Part shown: positions 10,815 to 20,909 of the stretch, piece by piece
How the letters are laid out: every line of letters begins with the position of its first letter
Numbering within the stretch: the stretch's first letter is position 1
Origin: Macrobrachium rosenbergii
Lineage: Eukaryota > Arthropoda > Malacostraca > Decapoda > Palaemonidae
DNA length: 64,000 bases
NCBI RefSeq assembly: GCF_040412425.1
Contig: NC_089742.1
Location: forward strand, 72,557,271-72,621,270
Direction of reading: 5' to 3'
The notes under the pieces: generated by a model
Database searches by the model: none
Told to the model about the DNA's origin: nothing
What the model saw: the letters and a program-made list of their open reading frames with translations, nothing else
Made by a program: the position numbers and the translations under genes

Positions 10815-11370
10815 CAATCACTCAAAAAAGTTTTGCAACATGCTTCAAAACTTTTCGGACAACAGCTTATAATAGCGACATCTGGCGCTATTTAGCAACT
10901 CAGTTGTAAGCGCATCAAACAACGGAATACTAGTGGTGGGTCCGAGAAATTACCTGCAGTTTCCCTTAAACAGGGCTTTTTCTGATACTGCTTACTGTCG
11001 TCATATTTTACTTAATTAAAGGATGTTACTATAATACTTCAGAGGTCATCGCTGTTCTTATGTTTTAATATTTTCATCTCCAATTGCCATCACTATCGTT
11101 GTTTTATCTCCTTCATATGTGTGAACTTTGTAGACATAGGCCTACGACTGTTACAAGTTGAACTATTACTCTTATTGACATCAACAAATACGACTTTTGT
11201 AAAGATTTCCTTCACATTATTATTAATTAAATATTTGAATGACTAATCCTATGTATATTGTGAACTAGTGAAACTTAATATAAAATATACTGAACTAGAC
11301 TAACAGATTTCAAGTCTATTTTTGTAATACATAGAATATAATCGCACACACACATACATACATACATACA

Positions 11371-11403
<33 letters not shown>

Positions 11404-12522
11404 GCCGTTATCATGTGTAATTTCTCGTTTCTTTCATTGCTACTTAGGCCTATCACTTTGATGCCTCTTATGAAGTTAACTGAATATATAACACCTATTG
11501 TTGTATTTCTTATTATCTAAGTTTCTAAAGAATTAAAATTAGCTAGAAGTTCAACATTAATTTAGTTAATACTAGATGCCAGCAGTGAAGAAGACTACTA
11601 TGCTCATCAGTGGAGAATGTCTCCTCCTCATCGCAAAAGATGACTCGTACAGAAGTCATCGGCCGCTGGATTATATTATAACGCAAACCCTAGCCTCTAT
11701 TCTTTGTGTTTCGCTGATATGAAGTGTTTCTTGGCAGGAGTATGATGAAATAATATCTTGGTCTCATGTAGCCTGTTACGGATGGTTTGAGCAGCAACTT
11801 GAAGGGAGAGCGTAATGTTCTCTTTATAGCAACATCGGTTGTCAGGGGAGTAAGGCGGAGCTCCTTCAGTGATCATCCGATGATGATCAACACTAGTGCA
11901 ACAATGGGGTTGTCCTCCAGTTTTTACAATGAATTTATCATGTTTCCTCGTTCTTTCTGTTGTTGTATCCCTCTATACATGGTTGTTTTATTTACGCTAA
12001 GCTGGCGAGCAATATCTACGATAGAAACATTAGTCTTATGCAAGCTAATGATTGTGGTGCCGCTTAGTCTGTTGCCCATCTTATCGGTGCTAGTGACGAG
12101 ACAGTTTAAACTTTTCCTGCCCGAATGTGGAGTCACACGATAACATAATGACGTTATGAGATTTTTTCTTTTTTGTTTGTGACAACGATAATGGTTGAAT
12201 TCTTTCTTTCTTTATTTATATATAATTTCATTGATGGTTATTCAATATTATTTTATTAGTCAATGAGCTTTTATCTGGATTCGAAATATAGTTTCTTCTT
12301 TGACTCTTTTGCCCAATCATCTGAAGTGAAATTTTTCAAAATGTTTCGTCATTTTTCGTAATATGAATTTTTCACTCACCATTCTTTTTATATTGTTAAC
12401 CGTATGATTAATAACAAAATCGAATAAGAAAATTACATTTCCTTGTAAATATCAAAAGAACAAATTACTGTTAGGTGAACGAAAACTTCTGGAACATGTT
12501 GCAAAACATTATTGAGTGACTG
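10815..12522 (-). mobile_element. Tc1/mariner-like transposon remnant in element A
   Basis: Flanked by TA at 10813-10814 and 12523-12524. The ends form inverted repeats of about 45-50 bp: CAATCACTCAAAAAAGTTTT on the left, and CAAAACATTATTGAGTGACTG on the right. Removing it rejoins the DIRS linker as CAGATGTA-CATCTG. It is 1708 bp long, a normal Tc1 length, with an (AT)n tract at about 11371-11401. It carries a decayed transposase on the minus strand. Confidence 0.85.
11580..12136 (-). pseudogene. Tc1-like transposase (decayed)
   Basis: DDE transposase remnant. The N-terminal helix-turn-helix is clear: ALHKTNVS-type sequence (SLHKTNVSIVDIARQLSVNK, then TTMYRGIQQQKERG, about 11950-12060). In other frames further left there is TIRNRLHET and AKKHFISAKHKE (about 11700-11780). 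Then comes RVIFCDEEETFSTDEHS (about 11600-11655), which matches the Tc1 segment that carries the first catalytic aspartate. Stops and frameshifts interrupt it, and the later part with the other two catalytic residues is not recognisable. Confidence 0.75.
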
Positions 12523-12524
12523 TA

Positions 12525-13376
12525 CATCTGTACACAAATGCCTAAGATCAGGGTTGGGGTGCTACCCTGGAGGGATCTCAGGCTCAGGGCCTTTGGAGGA
12601 ATCTGGATCGGGAGGAGTCCATAAATTATAGGGAATTAAGAGTGGTCAAGGAGGCTTTAAGTTGTTTTGCAGAACAGGTAAGCAACAAGACTATGGCGTT
12701 GTTCTGCGACAATGTTACAGCAGTATCGTATCTCAAAAAGGAGTGGGGAACAAGATCACAGGTGTTGAATGATGTAGCACAGAGAGTTCTCCGTTGGTGC
12801 GAAGAACGCACAGTTTCGCTCATTTCCCAATTCGTGTTGGGAAAGCTTAATGCCTTGGCGGACACTCTAAGTCGGTCACAGGAAGTTCTCGGAGGGGAAT
12901 GGACATTAGTGCAAGACCAGATGCAATTGCTGCTCAAGAGATGGCCAGCAACGGTAGACCTATTCACCACCAGGATGAACCATCGCCTTCCAGTCTATTT
13001 CTCTCCAGTAGCGGATCCCATGTTCTGCGGGACAGACGCAGTGTTGCATTCATGGGACAACTTACAAGTTTATGCATTTCCTCCCTTTGGGATGATACAG
13101 GAAGCCCTAGCAAAACTCAGGAACTGCAAGAACACTCAAATGACCTTGGTTTGCCCATTCTTCCCCCAGAGACCTTGGTTTCCGGACCTCCTGAACCTGT
13201 TGATGGAAGTTCCGGTATTCCTCCCGGAGAGGAGAGATTTACTCAAACAGCCTCACTTCCACTACTTCCACCAGAACCTCCGCGTGCCAAAGCTAGCTGT
13301 GTGGAGACTGTCCAGTGAGCAGCCCGTCATGCGAGACTCTCTAAAGCAGTGGCTTGACCATTATCTTTCTGCTTAA
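12525..13376 (+). pseudogene. Element A RNase H and connection (near-intact segment)
   Basis: RNase H domain of the DIRS polyprotein. After the TA scar the frame reads HLYTNA, a stop, then DQGWGATLEG, the usual D-x-G-W-G start. YRELRVVKEALSCF follows (the catalytic glutamate segment), then FCDNVTAVSYLKKEWG (catalytic aspartate, FCDN) and FVLGKLNALADTLSR (NALADTLSR, final aspartate). The C-terminal part has TVDLFTTRMNHRLPVYFSP and YAFPPFGMIQEAL, typical of DIRS and related elements. The long open part is 12642-13376 and ends in LDHYLSA with a stop. The recombinase follows in an overlapping frame. Confidence 0.82.
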
Positions 13377-14344
13377 GGAGTTCACCCAGGAAGTTATACC
13401 AGGCCAGGTGGGCAATGTATCGTGGATGGTGCCAAAAACAAGGGCATTGTATTTCGCACCAGTCAGTAGCAGACTTCCTACTATTTTTAAGGAGAGACAA
13501 GAGGCTTTCTTACTCTACAATTGCTGGGTACAGGTCAATGCTGAGCAGTACGTTCCGCTTTCACCTTCCGGAACTCTCAACCAGCAAGATTCTTCATTAT
13601 CTGTTAAGATCTTTTAAAATAGAGCACCCAATTCTTCCATTTCGGGCCCCCTCGTGGGATTTAGCAGTGGTGTTGAATTTCTTAAGATCGGCAGCCTTCA
13701 AACCTTTAGAGTCTCTGCCCCTAAGGCAATTTGCTAAGAAAGTTCTATTTTTAATTGGGCTGGCTAAGGCCTAGAGAATTGGAGAAATTCAGGCGATATC
13801 CAGGACAGTCTCCTTCTCAGGGAAAGATATTTTTCTTTCTTACCTACTGGAATTCGTGGCAAAGTCCGAATCTGAAACAAATCCTTTGCTAAGGGCATTC
13901 AAGGTTGCATCCTTAGAAGACTTTGTAGGAGGTGACATTTCCAAGATGCTAATATGTCCAGTTAGGGCTTTAAAAGTCTATCTGTCTCGGACCAAGAAAC
14001 TTTTGCCCCGCCCGAGAACGTTATTCATTTTTCCTAACTGCCCTTTGTGTTCGATCTCCAAGAAGGCAATCAGTTTCTTTCTTCGGGAGGTCATCCAGCA
14101 AGCATCGGAAGGCTCTTCATCAACTTCGGAACCTTCGACTTCATTTGTGCATCCGAGGGCACATAGTATTAGAATGGCAACATCTTCGGCCTTCCTTAGA
14201 AATTATTCGGTGTCAGCGATTTTAGAAGCGGCCACTTGGAAGTCGGTGTCGGTCTTCACTACTTTTTACCTCAGGGACATCCAATTTTCGTCAGAGAAGG
14301 GTTACTCGCTGGCTCCTTTCGTGGCAGCCAACACGATCTTGTAA
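13360..14344 (+). pseudogene. Element A tyrosine recombinase (one internal stop)
   Basis: DIRS YR. It has a core-binding region (QSVADFLLFLRRDKRLSYST near 13455 and YRSMLSSTFRFHLPEL). The first catalytic arginine lies in RIGEIQAISR just after an in-frame TAG (13772-13774). KMLICPVRALKVYLSRTKK is near 13940, the HxxR box is HSIR near 14160, then ILEAATWKSVSVF and the nucleophile Tyr in FYLRD (near 14265). All four catalytic positions R, H, R and Y are readable. The nonsense codon and an early frameshift near 13410 are the visible lesions. This is the best preserved recombinase in the window. Confidence 0.85.
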
Positions 14345-14562
14345 ATGCATGATAAGGTGGGGGTTAGGTATTCAAGCCAGTCTAGGAATTTGGAATTCTC
14401 CATTGATCAGGATCCATAAGAGGAGCATTAGGCAGGACATTAGCATGATGAAACTAAGCTGAGCCAGGTTGATAGGATCTTTTCTCCAAAACCCCCCTTC
14501 TGCACAGATGTTGGCTACAACATACAGCAAAGAACCCGAAGAGACTGCACATTCAACTTCTC

Positions 14563-14752
14563 CTCCATACATGCGAGGCTATAATAGCCACATGGGAGGT
14601 TCATCGTACCCCTCCATACATGAGAGTGCTTTGATTAGCCACATGGGAGGTTCATCGTACCCCCCTCCATACATGAGAGTGCTTTGATTAGCCACATGGG
14701 AGGTTCGTCATTCTCTGCTACTTATGGGAGGCTGTGATTAGCCACATGGTAG
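14563..14752 (+). repeat. Tandem hairpin repeats downstream of YR, element A
   Basis: Four hairpins at 14563-14599, 14612-14650, 14665-14703 and 14718-14752, in units of about 53 bp. Each has an outer stem (CTCCATACATG with CATGGGAG) and an inner stem (GGCTAT with ATAGCC in the first). The fourth has CTAC paired with GTAG in the outer stem. A degenerate further copy may lie at 14770-14815. Element E has two copies in the same place and sense. Confidence 0.8.
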
Positions 14753-15002
14753 GTTAGTTTTTTGCTACTCTACCCATGAGGAGGTTTGAATAGCACGAGA
14801 GGTAGCTCGACTCAGACAGTGCCGAGACTTGAGGCTGACATTGAGGGTACTCTCTCTACAGGCATCCTCTCCTGCTGAGTGGTTAACCAGGTGAGGATAC
14901 ATGCATGTAGGCAGAGTAGGTGAATAATGAGTTACCTGCCTTCCCGTTTGGCAGGTCAGGCTGAAATTAGATTGATCCCACCTCCTTAAAATTTTGTTAA
15001 TC

Positions 15003-15095
15003 GGGCTAATTCAGATGTTCAGGGAGTGTATTGCAATATGAAGTTTTCATAATAAAACTAATATTGTAATACTTATCTGAACACCTAAATGATTT
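15003..15095 (+). repeat. Element A internal complementary region (ICR)
   Basis: Reads GGGCTAATTCAGATGTTCAG then GGAGTGTATTGCAATATG, followed by AAGTTTTCATAATAAAAC and AATACTTATCTGAACACC. The right half is the reverse complement of the outer right end (15310-15357). The left half is the predicted inverse of the missing left end. Confidence 0.85.
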
Positions 15096-15129
15096 CCACC
15101 CTCCCCACTTCAATTTGATTAGTGAATTA

Positions 15130-15357
15130 CGCAATTGGGGAATCTGGCTTCGCTCGGCTGGGACTTGCAGCAGCATTGCCAACGGTGTTTCAGGTAACTC
15201 ATTTTGACAAGATTTTCTTAAATGTTGGTAATGCTGACAGTTAATTACCCAATTAATGGGTAAAGGTTACAGGGATGTAGTTTGGGCTGGTGGGTAACCA
15301 GGGCTAATTCAGGTGTTCAGGTAAGTATTACAATATTAGTTTTATTATGAGAACTTC
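15130..15357 (+). repeat. Element A right ITR
   Basis: 15130-15209 pair with 1-80. The outer end holds GTTCAG|GTAAGTATTAC, with GT at 15321-15322, 37 nt from the end at 15357, and stops before an AT. Confidence 0.82.
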
Positions 15358-15533
15358 ATTTTCCTATTAAATCCTCAAAACCAACCATATCTGTTCTGAT
15401 GGGCAACCACCAGTACCCCTCTAACTGTGGCCCTTCTGTCACTGCACATGACAACTTTTTCTGAAAAATCCCTTACTTGTCTTCTGATCTTCCTGACTCC
15501 AGTAAGTATTCCAAGAGAAAGTGTGTAAAATAT
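15358..15533. other. Short flank between elements A and D
   Basis: 176 bp between the right end of A and the left end of D. Nothing recognisable; possibly old host intron sequence. Confidence 0.5.
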
Positions 15534-15730
15534 GACATTTTTATAATAAAATAAAATCTTACATATACTGTACTTACCAAGTAATTACACTGCTATTAGT
15601 CCCTACTTTTTGTGGCAGCTTAACTTTTAAAATTTCACAGTAGCGCTCATATTGTTTTGGTGTAGGTAACAGACCCCGCCCACTTTCGGGGAAGAATGGT
15701 ACAACCGGCTCAGGTATTAAATTCATTCAT
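15534..15730 (-). repeat. Element D ITR (sense 3' end)
   Basis: Inverted copy of 19222-19395: shared segments are ACTTACCAAGTAATTAC, GGTAACAGACCCCGCCCAC and CGGCTCAGGTATTAAATTC. On the minus strand TTG|GTAAGTACAG occurs with GT at 15576-15577, 44 nt from the end. Confidence 0.8.
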
Positions 15731-17154
15731 GCATAATGTCCATTAGAGGGGGTGGGTTCTTTATGTAGGCCAGTGCCGCCGTGTTGTCTGAGTGGACTGC
15801 AATTATTTTTGTTGTGTGTCACCAAAGCAAAATGCTGAAGAGCCAGATGTATCGCTTTCAGCTCTTTTACATTGATGTGGAGCAATCTTTCTTCTTGTGA
15901 CCACGTCCCTGCAATTTCCAAGTCCTGTAAATGAGCTCCCCATCCCAGGTCTGAAGTGTCTGAGAACAAGGTTAGGCTTGGGTTCAGAGGGAATAAGACT
16001 TCCCTACCAGGAATCTCTCTTCTCCCAGCCACCACCAAAGGTCCTCCTTGATTTCAGGAATAATGGGGAAGACAAATGAGTCCGGAGACATCTCCCTGTG
16101 CCAGGGGTCTCGAGTACAGGCTCCCGAATGGCACAAACTTCTCTATGGACGAAAGAGTGCCCATGAGGCTCATCCACTCTTTGGCTGAGCAGGAAGGAAG
16201 AACTAGAAATTTCTGAATTGTCTGCAGGCAGGAAAAAATTCTTCTCTGTGACGGAAAAGCCTGAAAAATCTGAGAGTCGATCATCATCCCTAAGTAGACA
16301 ATCGAATGAGTCGGGACTAGTTGTGACTTGGAAAAGTTGATCAGAAGGCCCAGATCCTGGACAAAGGAGAGCGTCTTCTGTAAATCCTCCATGCAATGGC
16401 TTCTCAACAGAGCGTAGAAGCCAGTCGTTGAGATACAGGCATATATTGATGCCCATTAAATGTAGCCACTTTACTACTGGGGCGAGAACCCTGGTGAAGA
16501 CCTGTGGGGCTGCTGAAAGACTGAAACAGAAGGCTCGAAATTGTTAGATCCTGCCCTGGAACACGAATCTCAAGTACTTTCTGGATTCCGGGTGTACTGG
16601 AATGTGAAAGTATGCATCCTCTATGTCTATCGTAGCCATCCAATCCCCTTGATGAATGGAGGACATCACTGACTGATTGGCTTCCATCCTGAATTTCGTG
16701 GTCTTTACGAAAAATTCAGAGCACGTAAGTCCAAGACAGGTCTCCACCCTCCCGATGACTTGGGTACGATGAAGAGACGGTTGTAAAACCCCTTCGAGTT
16801 CACGTCTTTCACAATTTCTATAGCCCCTTTTTTGAGCAGAGAAGTAACCTTCTTTGACAGGGCCAAAAACCTCTGTGAGCCTATGGAGCAGGCTGTTAAG
16901 TTGATGGGCGCCAACGCCAATGGGGGCTTTGCGTTGAATGGGACTGAGTACCCCTCTCTCAAAACTTCTATCACCCATGGTTTTGCACTCTTGACTTCCC
17001 ATTTCCTCCAAAAATGGAGAAGTCTTGCTCCCACCGGCACATGGAGGACCAGATCCTCACTTGCTAGAAGAGAGTCTGGTAGATGACTTGATGATCGTGC
17101 ACACCGCACGGGGCTTGGTACGTGGTCGGGACTGATACCCTGCTCTGCCGCCAA
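15731..17154 (-). pseudogene. Element D reverse transcriptase/RNase H (broken)
   Basis: DIRS RT in sense order: VLREGYSVPFNAKPPLALAP near 16960, SLLKKGAIEIVKDVNSKGFY near 16830, LFIVPKSSGGWRPVLDLRAL near 16750. After a frameshift comes MATIDIEDAYFHIPVHPESR near 16640-16580, the first aspartate box. The catalytic box is LYLNDWLLRS near 16410-16440, again YLND, codon AAC. Then LGLLINFSKSQLVPTHSIVY and the thumb (EWMSLMGTLSSIEKFVPFGS near 16150). RNase H begins LFSDTSDLGWGAHLQDLEI near 15970, with HINVKELKAIHLALQHF near 15870. It runs out near 15731 before the later RNase H motifs. Confidence 0.85.
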
Positions 17155-19079
17155 GAAAAGGCCACTGTTGCAAAGGAGAGGCCACCCTTACACTAATGGG
17201 TACCGCAGGTGTCCAATCAGCTGCTTTGGGTGTTTAATGGACTGCATTAGCAAGTCATGGGTAGTCTTCTTCTGAAGCTCCAAAACTACACGCTCCAAAG
17301 TAGCCCTGGGAAACAGACTACCTCGGTCCAACGGGGCGAAGAGCAGAGACAATTTCTGAGGAGTGACTCCTTTAGTGACAAACGAACACCCCAGCTCTCT
17401 CTTCTTCAATAATGCCTAAGGCAAAGAGAGCAGCCAATTCTTCCGATCCATCACGAACCGCCTTGTCCGCACAGGATAAAACTCCTAGCCAGTCTGCAGT
17501 AAAATTGTGCAGTAGAGCTGTGCAATCTTCAGTCTTCTTTGTCAAAGCTCCTACTGTCCAATCAAGGAAGCTGAATATTTCAAAGACTTTGAATAAGTCT
17601 CACTAAATGATTCAACTCCGTTGACGAAAAGCCTATCTTGGCCAAAGGACAAGATCAAAGAAGCTAAGTCCTTTTGTTCTTGAACTGTAGTCGAAGGCTT
17701 CTTTAAAAGGCTCAAGATGTTATTGGGACAACAATGAATCGGTTTCAGAAAGGAGTCTTGCGCCACCAGAACGCTGACACTAGTCGAAACAGGCTGTGTT
17801 GGACGATCAGCAGTAGTGGTATGAGATGTTAAACGCTTGTCAGGATGTGGCACCAAATGAGGTGGTGAGTTGGCGAGGCTTCACAGGAGATGTATGACAA
17901 TCTGGGGCCAAACGATGGTCAGAGCGATTGGCTCGGACAGTGTGCTCACCTCCACTCGGGTGCTCAAAATCCACTCACCCAATGTACGTCACTGGGAGTT
18001 CGACTGCTAATGAATGTTCAAAATCCACGGTAGTATCAACAACTGGCACCAGACAAACGATCAACCGCAATGCTGTCTACCCTCACTGTGCGCTCGGCTA
18101 ACACTGAACCCCTACCGGGCGCTGGCTGACACTGCCCGATCAGTGCTCTTGTTAGACAAGCGTTGCGGTATAAACAACTCAGGAGACATGAGGGCATCTT
18201 CTTGGTCCCAGAAGCTACAAGAAGGTTCAGGACTACAAACCAGATCCCTGGAACACTTACAAGGGAGCGGAGGAACGCATTCAGGAGCTGCCAACCTTTT
18301 TGACAGTCTGGAAATGTTGGAAAAGCGCCGACTGAGCCTCCTATCCACGCTGGAACCAGAACCACTCGACAGTAAAGTGTGCACATCCACTCAGATGCCT
18401 TTCCAATGGCCGTCTGGTGAGTCCTGGGAACAGTCAACAGGCTCGGTTGAGGGGGAAACTACCTGCGGGCAAACCCCACTGACCTCTCTTGGACATTCAG
18501 TTTGCCTCCTCCCAGGTTTAGGGAAGTCTGACAGGGACCTAGGTCAAAGAGCATCGGTGGGACACGATTGAGGGGGCAACTACCCATGGGCAAACCCCAC
18601 TGACCTCCCTTGGACGTTCAGTTTGCCTCCTCCCAGGTTTAGGGGAGTTTGACAGGGACCTAGGTCTAGGAGCGTCGGCAGGACAAGTAGCCACCTCCAC
18701 TGACACGACACTTTTTGCACTCTACTGATTCATCAAGATCTCAACGGAAGAGCCCAATTGGATTATGGTATTTACCATAACGCTAAATTTCTTATCCATT
18801 CAGTCTTCAAGGCTGGCGAAGGCACTGGGCTCAGAAGATAGGGATAAAGGAGTTACAGATAAAGATAGAGGGCTTGGAATAGGGAGGAAAAAAAACTGTC
18901 ATAGGGGTCAAAAGAACCTCATGATCCCACTCCTTACACTCATCACAATTAATGTCAGGGGAACAAATTTGCCCTCTACAAGAGGTGCAGATAGTATGAG
19001 TGTCATACTTAGCAGATGTCAGTCTTGTCTTGCAGCCCTTGCTGCAATACCTAATACTGTGAGCAGTCGAGTCTGACAT
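17155..19079 (-). pseudogene. Element D gag-like ORF1 (broken)
   Basis: Begins near 19079 with the Cys-rich module: YCSKGCKTRL, then DTHTICTSCRGQIC and CDECKEWDHE (about residues 11-53). This is the clearest copy of the module in the window, with CxxxC, HxxCxxC and CxEC pairs. Downstream segments in several frames (17188-17409, including VTPQKLSLLFAPLDRGSLFP; 17551-17856; 18036-18437) are gag-like only by position. A direct duplication at 18447-18690 lies within it. No intact frame remains. Confidence 0.65.
18447..18690. repeat. Direct duplication of about 120 bp in element D gag
   Basis: Two adjacent copies, beginning TGAGGGGGAAACTACC at 18447 and TGAGGGGGCAACTACC near 18569. Both contain GGCAAACCCCACTGACCTC and CAGTTTGCCTCCTCCCAGG. 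Confidence 0.85.
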
Positions 19080-19221
19080 ATCCAGTCACAACTAAGGAAA
19101 AAAGCTGATTAGCTCTACCAAAAACTACATGTACTTCACCAAATTCGGCGATGTCCGGAAACAGCCGGTGAAAACAAATCAAAACAAGATACCCAGCAAC
19201 CGATGTTCAGTCGACAAGTGG

Positions 19222-19395
19222 CAGGAACGAACTGAATACCTGAGCCGCTTGTACCTATTCTTCCCCGAAAGTGGGTGGGGTGTGTTACCTAAACCAAAAC
19301 AATATGAGTGCCACCGCGAAATTTTCAAACTTAAGCTACCGTGAAAAGTAGGAACTAATATCAGAGTAATTACTTGGTAAGTTACTTATATAAAA
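19222..19395 (-). repeat. Element D ITR (sense 5' end)
   Basis: Inverted partner of 15534-15730. Contains ACCTGAGCCG, GAAAGTGGGTGGGGTGTGTT and TACTTGGTAAGTTACTTATA, and ends next to the AT at 19396-19397 where element E begins. Confidence 0.8.
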
Positions 19396-19397
19396 AT

Positions 19398-19615
19398 GAA
19401 GTTTTCATAATAAAACTAATATTGTAATACTTACCTGAACACCTGAATTAGCCCTTAATCCCACTAGCCCGAACAACTCTCAACTACCCATCCCACTATA
19501 GTGGGAATTTTAACAGCCAGCGTTACCAACGCTGCAGGTAAAATCTTGTCACTTGAGCTACCATAACAAACGGTTGGCAACGCTGACACAGGCATGTGCC
19601 GACACGCCCCATTTT
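19398..19615 (-). repeat. Element E ITR (sense 3' end)
   Basis: Inverted copy of 26245-26453: shared segments include CCCACTATAGTGGG, ACAGCCAGCGTTACCAACG and GGTTGGCAACGCTGACACAG. On the minus strand GTTCAG|GTAAGTATTAC lies with GT at 19433-19434, 37 nt from the end. Confidence 0.88.
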
Positions 19616-19670
19616 CGTCAATTGCTTTATTCAAGGTCAAAATTGATGTGGGGAAGGAGGGTGGGAATCA

Positions 19671-19757
19671 TTCAGGTGTTCAGGTAAGTATTACAATATT
19701 AGTTTTATTATGAAAACTTCATATTGCAATACACTCCCTGAACACCTGAATTAGCCC
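19671..19757 (-). repeat. Element E internal complementary region (ICR)
   Basis: TTCAGGTGTTCAGGTAAG, then ATTAGTTTTATTATG, then AAAACTTCATATTGCAATAC and CTCCCTGAACACCTGAATTA: both ends fused in inverted form, as in A. Confidence 0.88.
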
Positions 19758-20060
19758 GATTAACAACATTTAGAGGAGGAGGGATCAATTCTATTGCACG
19801 CCCCTTTGACAATCGCAGAGATGGTAGCTCACCAATCTGCTCTGCATAAGATATCCATTTAGCCAAACACTCACCATATCAATCAATGGTTTCAGTGAAG
19901 AGACCTGTTGGAGAGTACTTTGATCGAGTCAGGTCAGTACTCTCTGCTAGGATACCTATCTAGTTAAACACTCACCTTATCAATCGTTGCTTTTGGTGAT
20001 GAGACATGATGTTAAGTACTTTGATCGCCCGTCAGGTCCGTACTGTCTCAGTCCTTCGAC

Positions 20061-20147
20061 CTCCCATGTGGTTCTTCAGAACCTCTCATGTATGGAGGAG
20101 TACTGTGACCTCCCATGTGGCTATTCATAGCCTCTCATGTATGGAGG
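20061..20147 (-). repeat. Two hairpin repeats downstream of YR, element E
   Basis: Hairpins at 20061-20097 and 20110-20147. In sense the inner stems are GGTTCT/AGAACC and GGCTAT/ATAGCC, inside the same outer stem (CTCCATACATG with CATGGGAG). The different but fully paired inner stems are compensatory changes. Confidence 0.8.
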
Positions 20148-20909
20148 GAAATGAAGCAGTGTGCCGAGCCGCTGATCCTCCGGATAAGGTCCGACAATCG
20201 ACGAGCGAAGAAGTATCTTGGTGCCGACGAAATAGCCTAGCCTACTAGAGTACCCCCTTGGACTCTCGTAGGGAAACTATCAAAGACTAAGATACTTAAA
20301 ACGTACTAAACCTAAGTTCATGTGATTATATTATCACTGTTGCCTAAGAATTCTAAAGACTAAAAGGAATTCCTCTATCTGGTTAACCTAAGAATCTCTT
20401 CACTATGCGACTACCGCATCAGCTAAATAAACGCCCCTAGAAAATAGACTTCACCGCTAACGTGGCCTAAGAGAATAACCCTCCGCACTAAGCGAATACC
20501 ACCTCAGCTTAATGAACGCACCTTAGATAACAGACTTCGCCGCTACACGAGCAAAATAGTGCAACATCTCATGATCTCGGAGTCATTGGTGTTGCTACTG
20601 TTGTTACTACTACAACTATAAACTGAAGTTTGATGTTCGACGCGCGTTCTCACATTCAAACGGTTTGTGGACAATGAAGCCCTGCCCACAAAGTCAGGCT
20701 CGAACAGACTTTCTTCAAACCGTTCGACAACCAAATACCCGATTCACACGTTCAAACATCACTTTAAACACAGGTCTGCGAACCACGTTCGACGAACCGT
20801 TGATCGTGTAAACCCCCCCTTAAGAGAATAACCCTCCGAACCTCCGCGTTAATACCCCCTCAGCTAAATGAACGCACCCTACATAATAGACTTCGCTGCT
20901 AAACACTGA

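Larger units (their letters stand above)
1..15357 (+). mobile_element. DIRS retrotransposon, element A (left end outside window)
   Basis: Tyrosine-recombinase retrotransposon with the order gag, RT/RNase H, YR, hairpin repeats, ICR, right ITR. Positions 1-80 are inverted relative to 15130-15209. The ICR (15003-15095) joins the two outer ends in inverted form. Its left half predicts an outer left end that lies upstream of position 1, so the copy is cut by the window start. The right end is placed at 15357, where the match to the ICR stops before an AT dinucleotide. Two later insertions split it: DIRS element B (1294-7749) in gag and a Tc1-like element (10815-12522) between RT and RNase H. Several frameshifts and stops make this copy inactive. 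It belongs to the same family as element E, since both share terminal and ICR sequence. Confidence 0.9.
15534..19395 (-). mobile_element. DIRS element D, without recombinase
   Basis: ITR-bounded minus-strand element of 3.86 kb: ITRs at 15534-15730 and 19222-19395, and gag, RT and partial RNase H between them. RNase H stops directly at the inner edge of the 15730 ITR. The YR, the region after it and the ICR are absent, so the copy arose by deletion or is a non-autonomous derivative. The ITR sequence (CTTGGTAAGT with a distinct inner part) makes it a third DIRS family in the window. It abuts element E. Confidence 0.85.
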
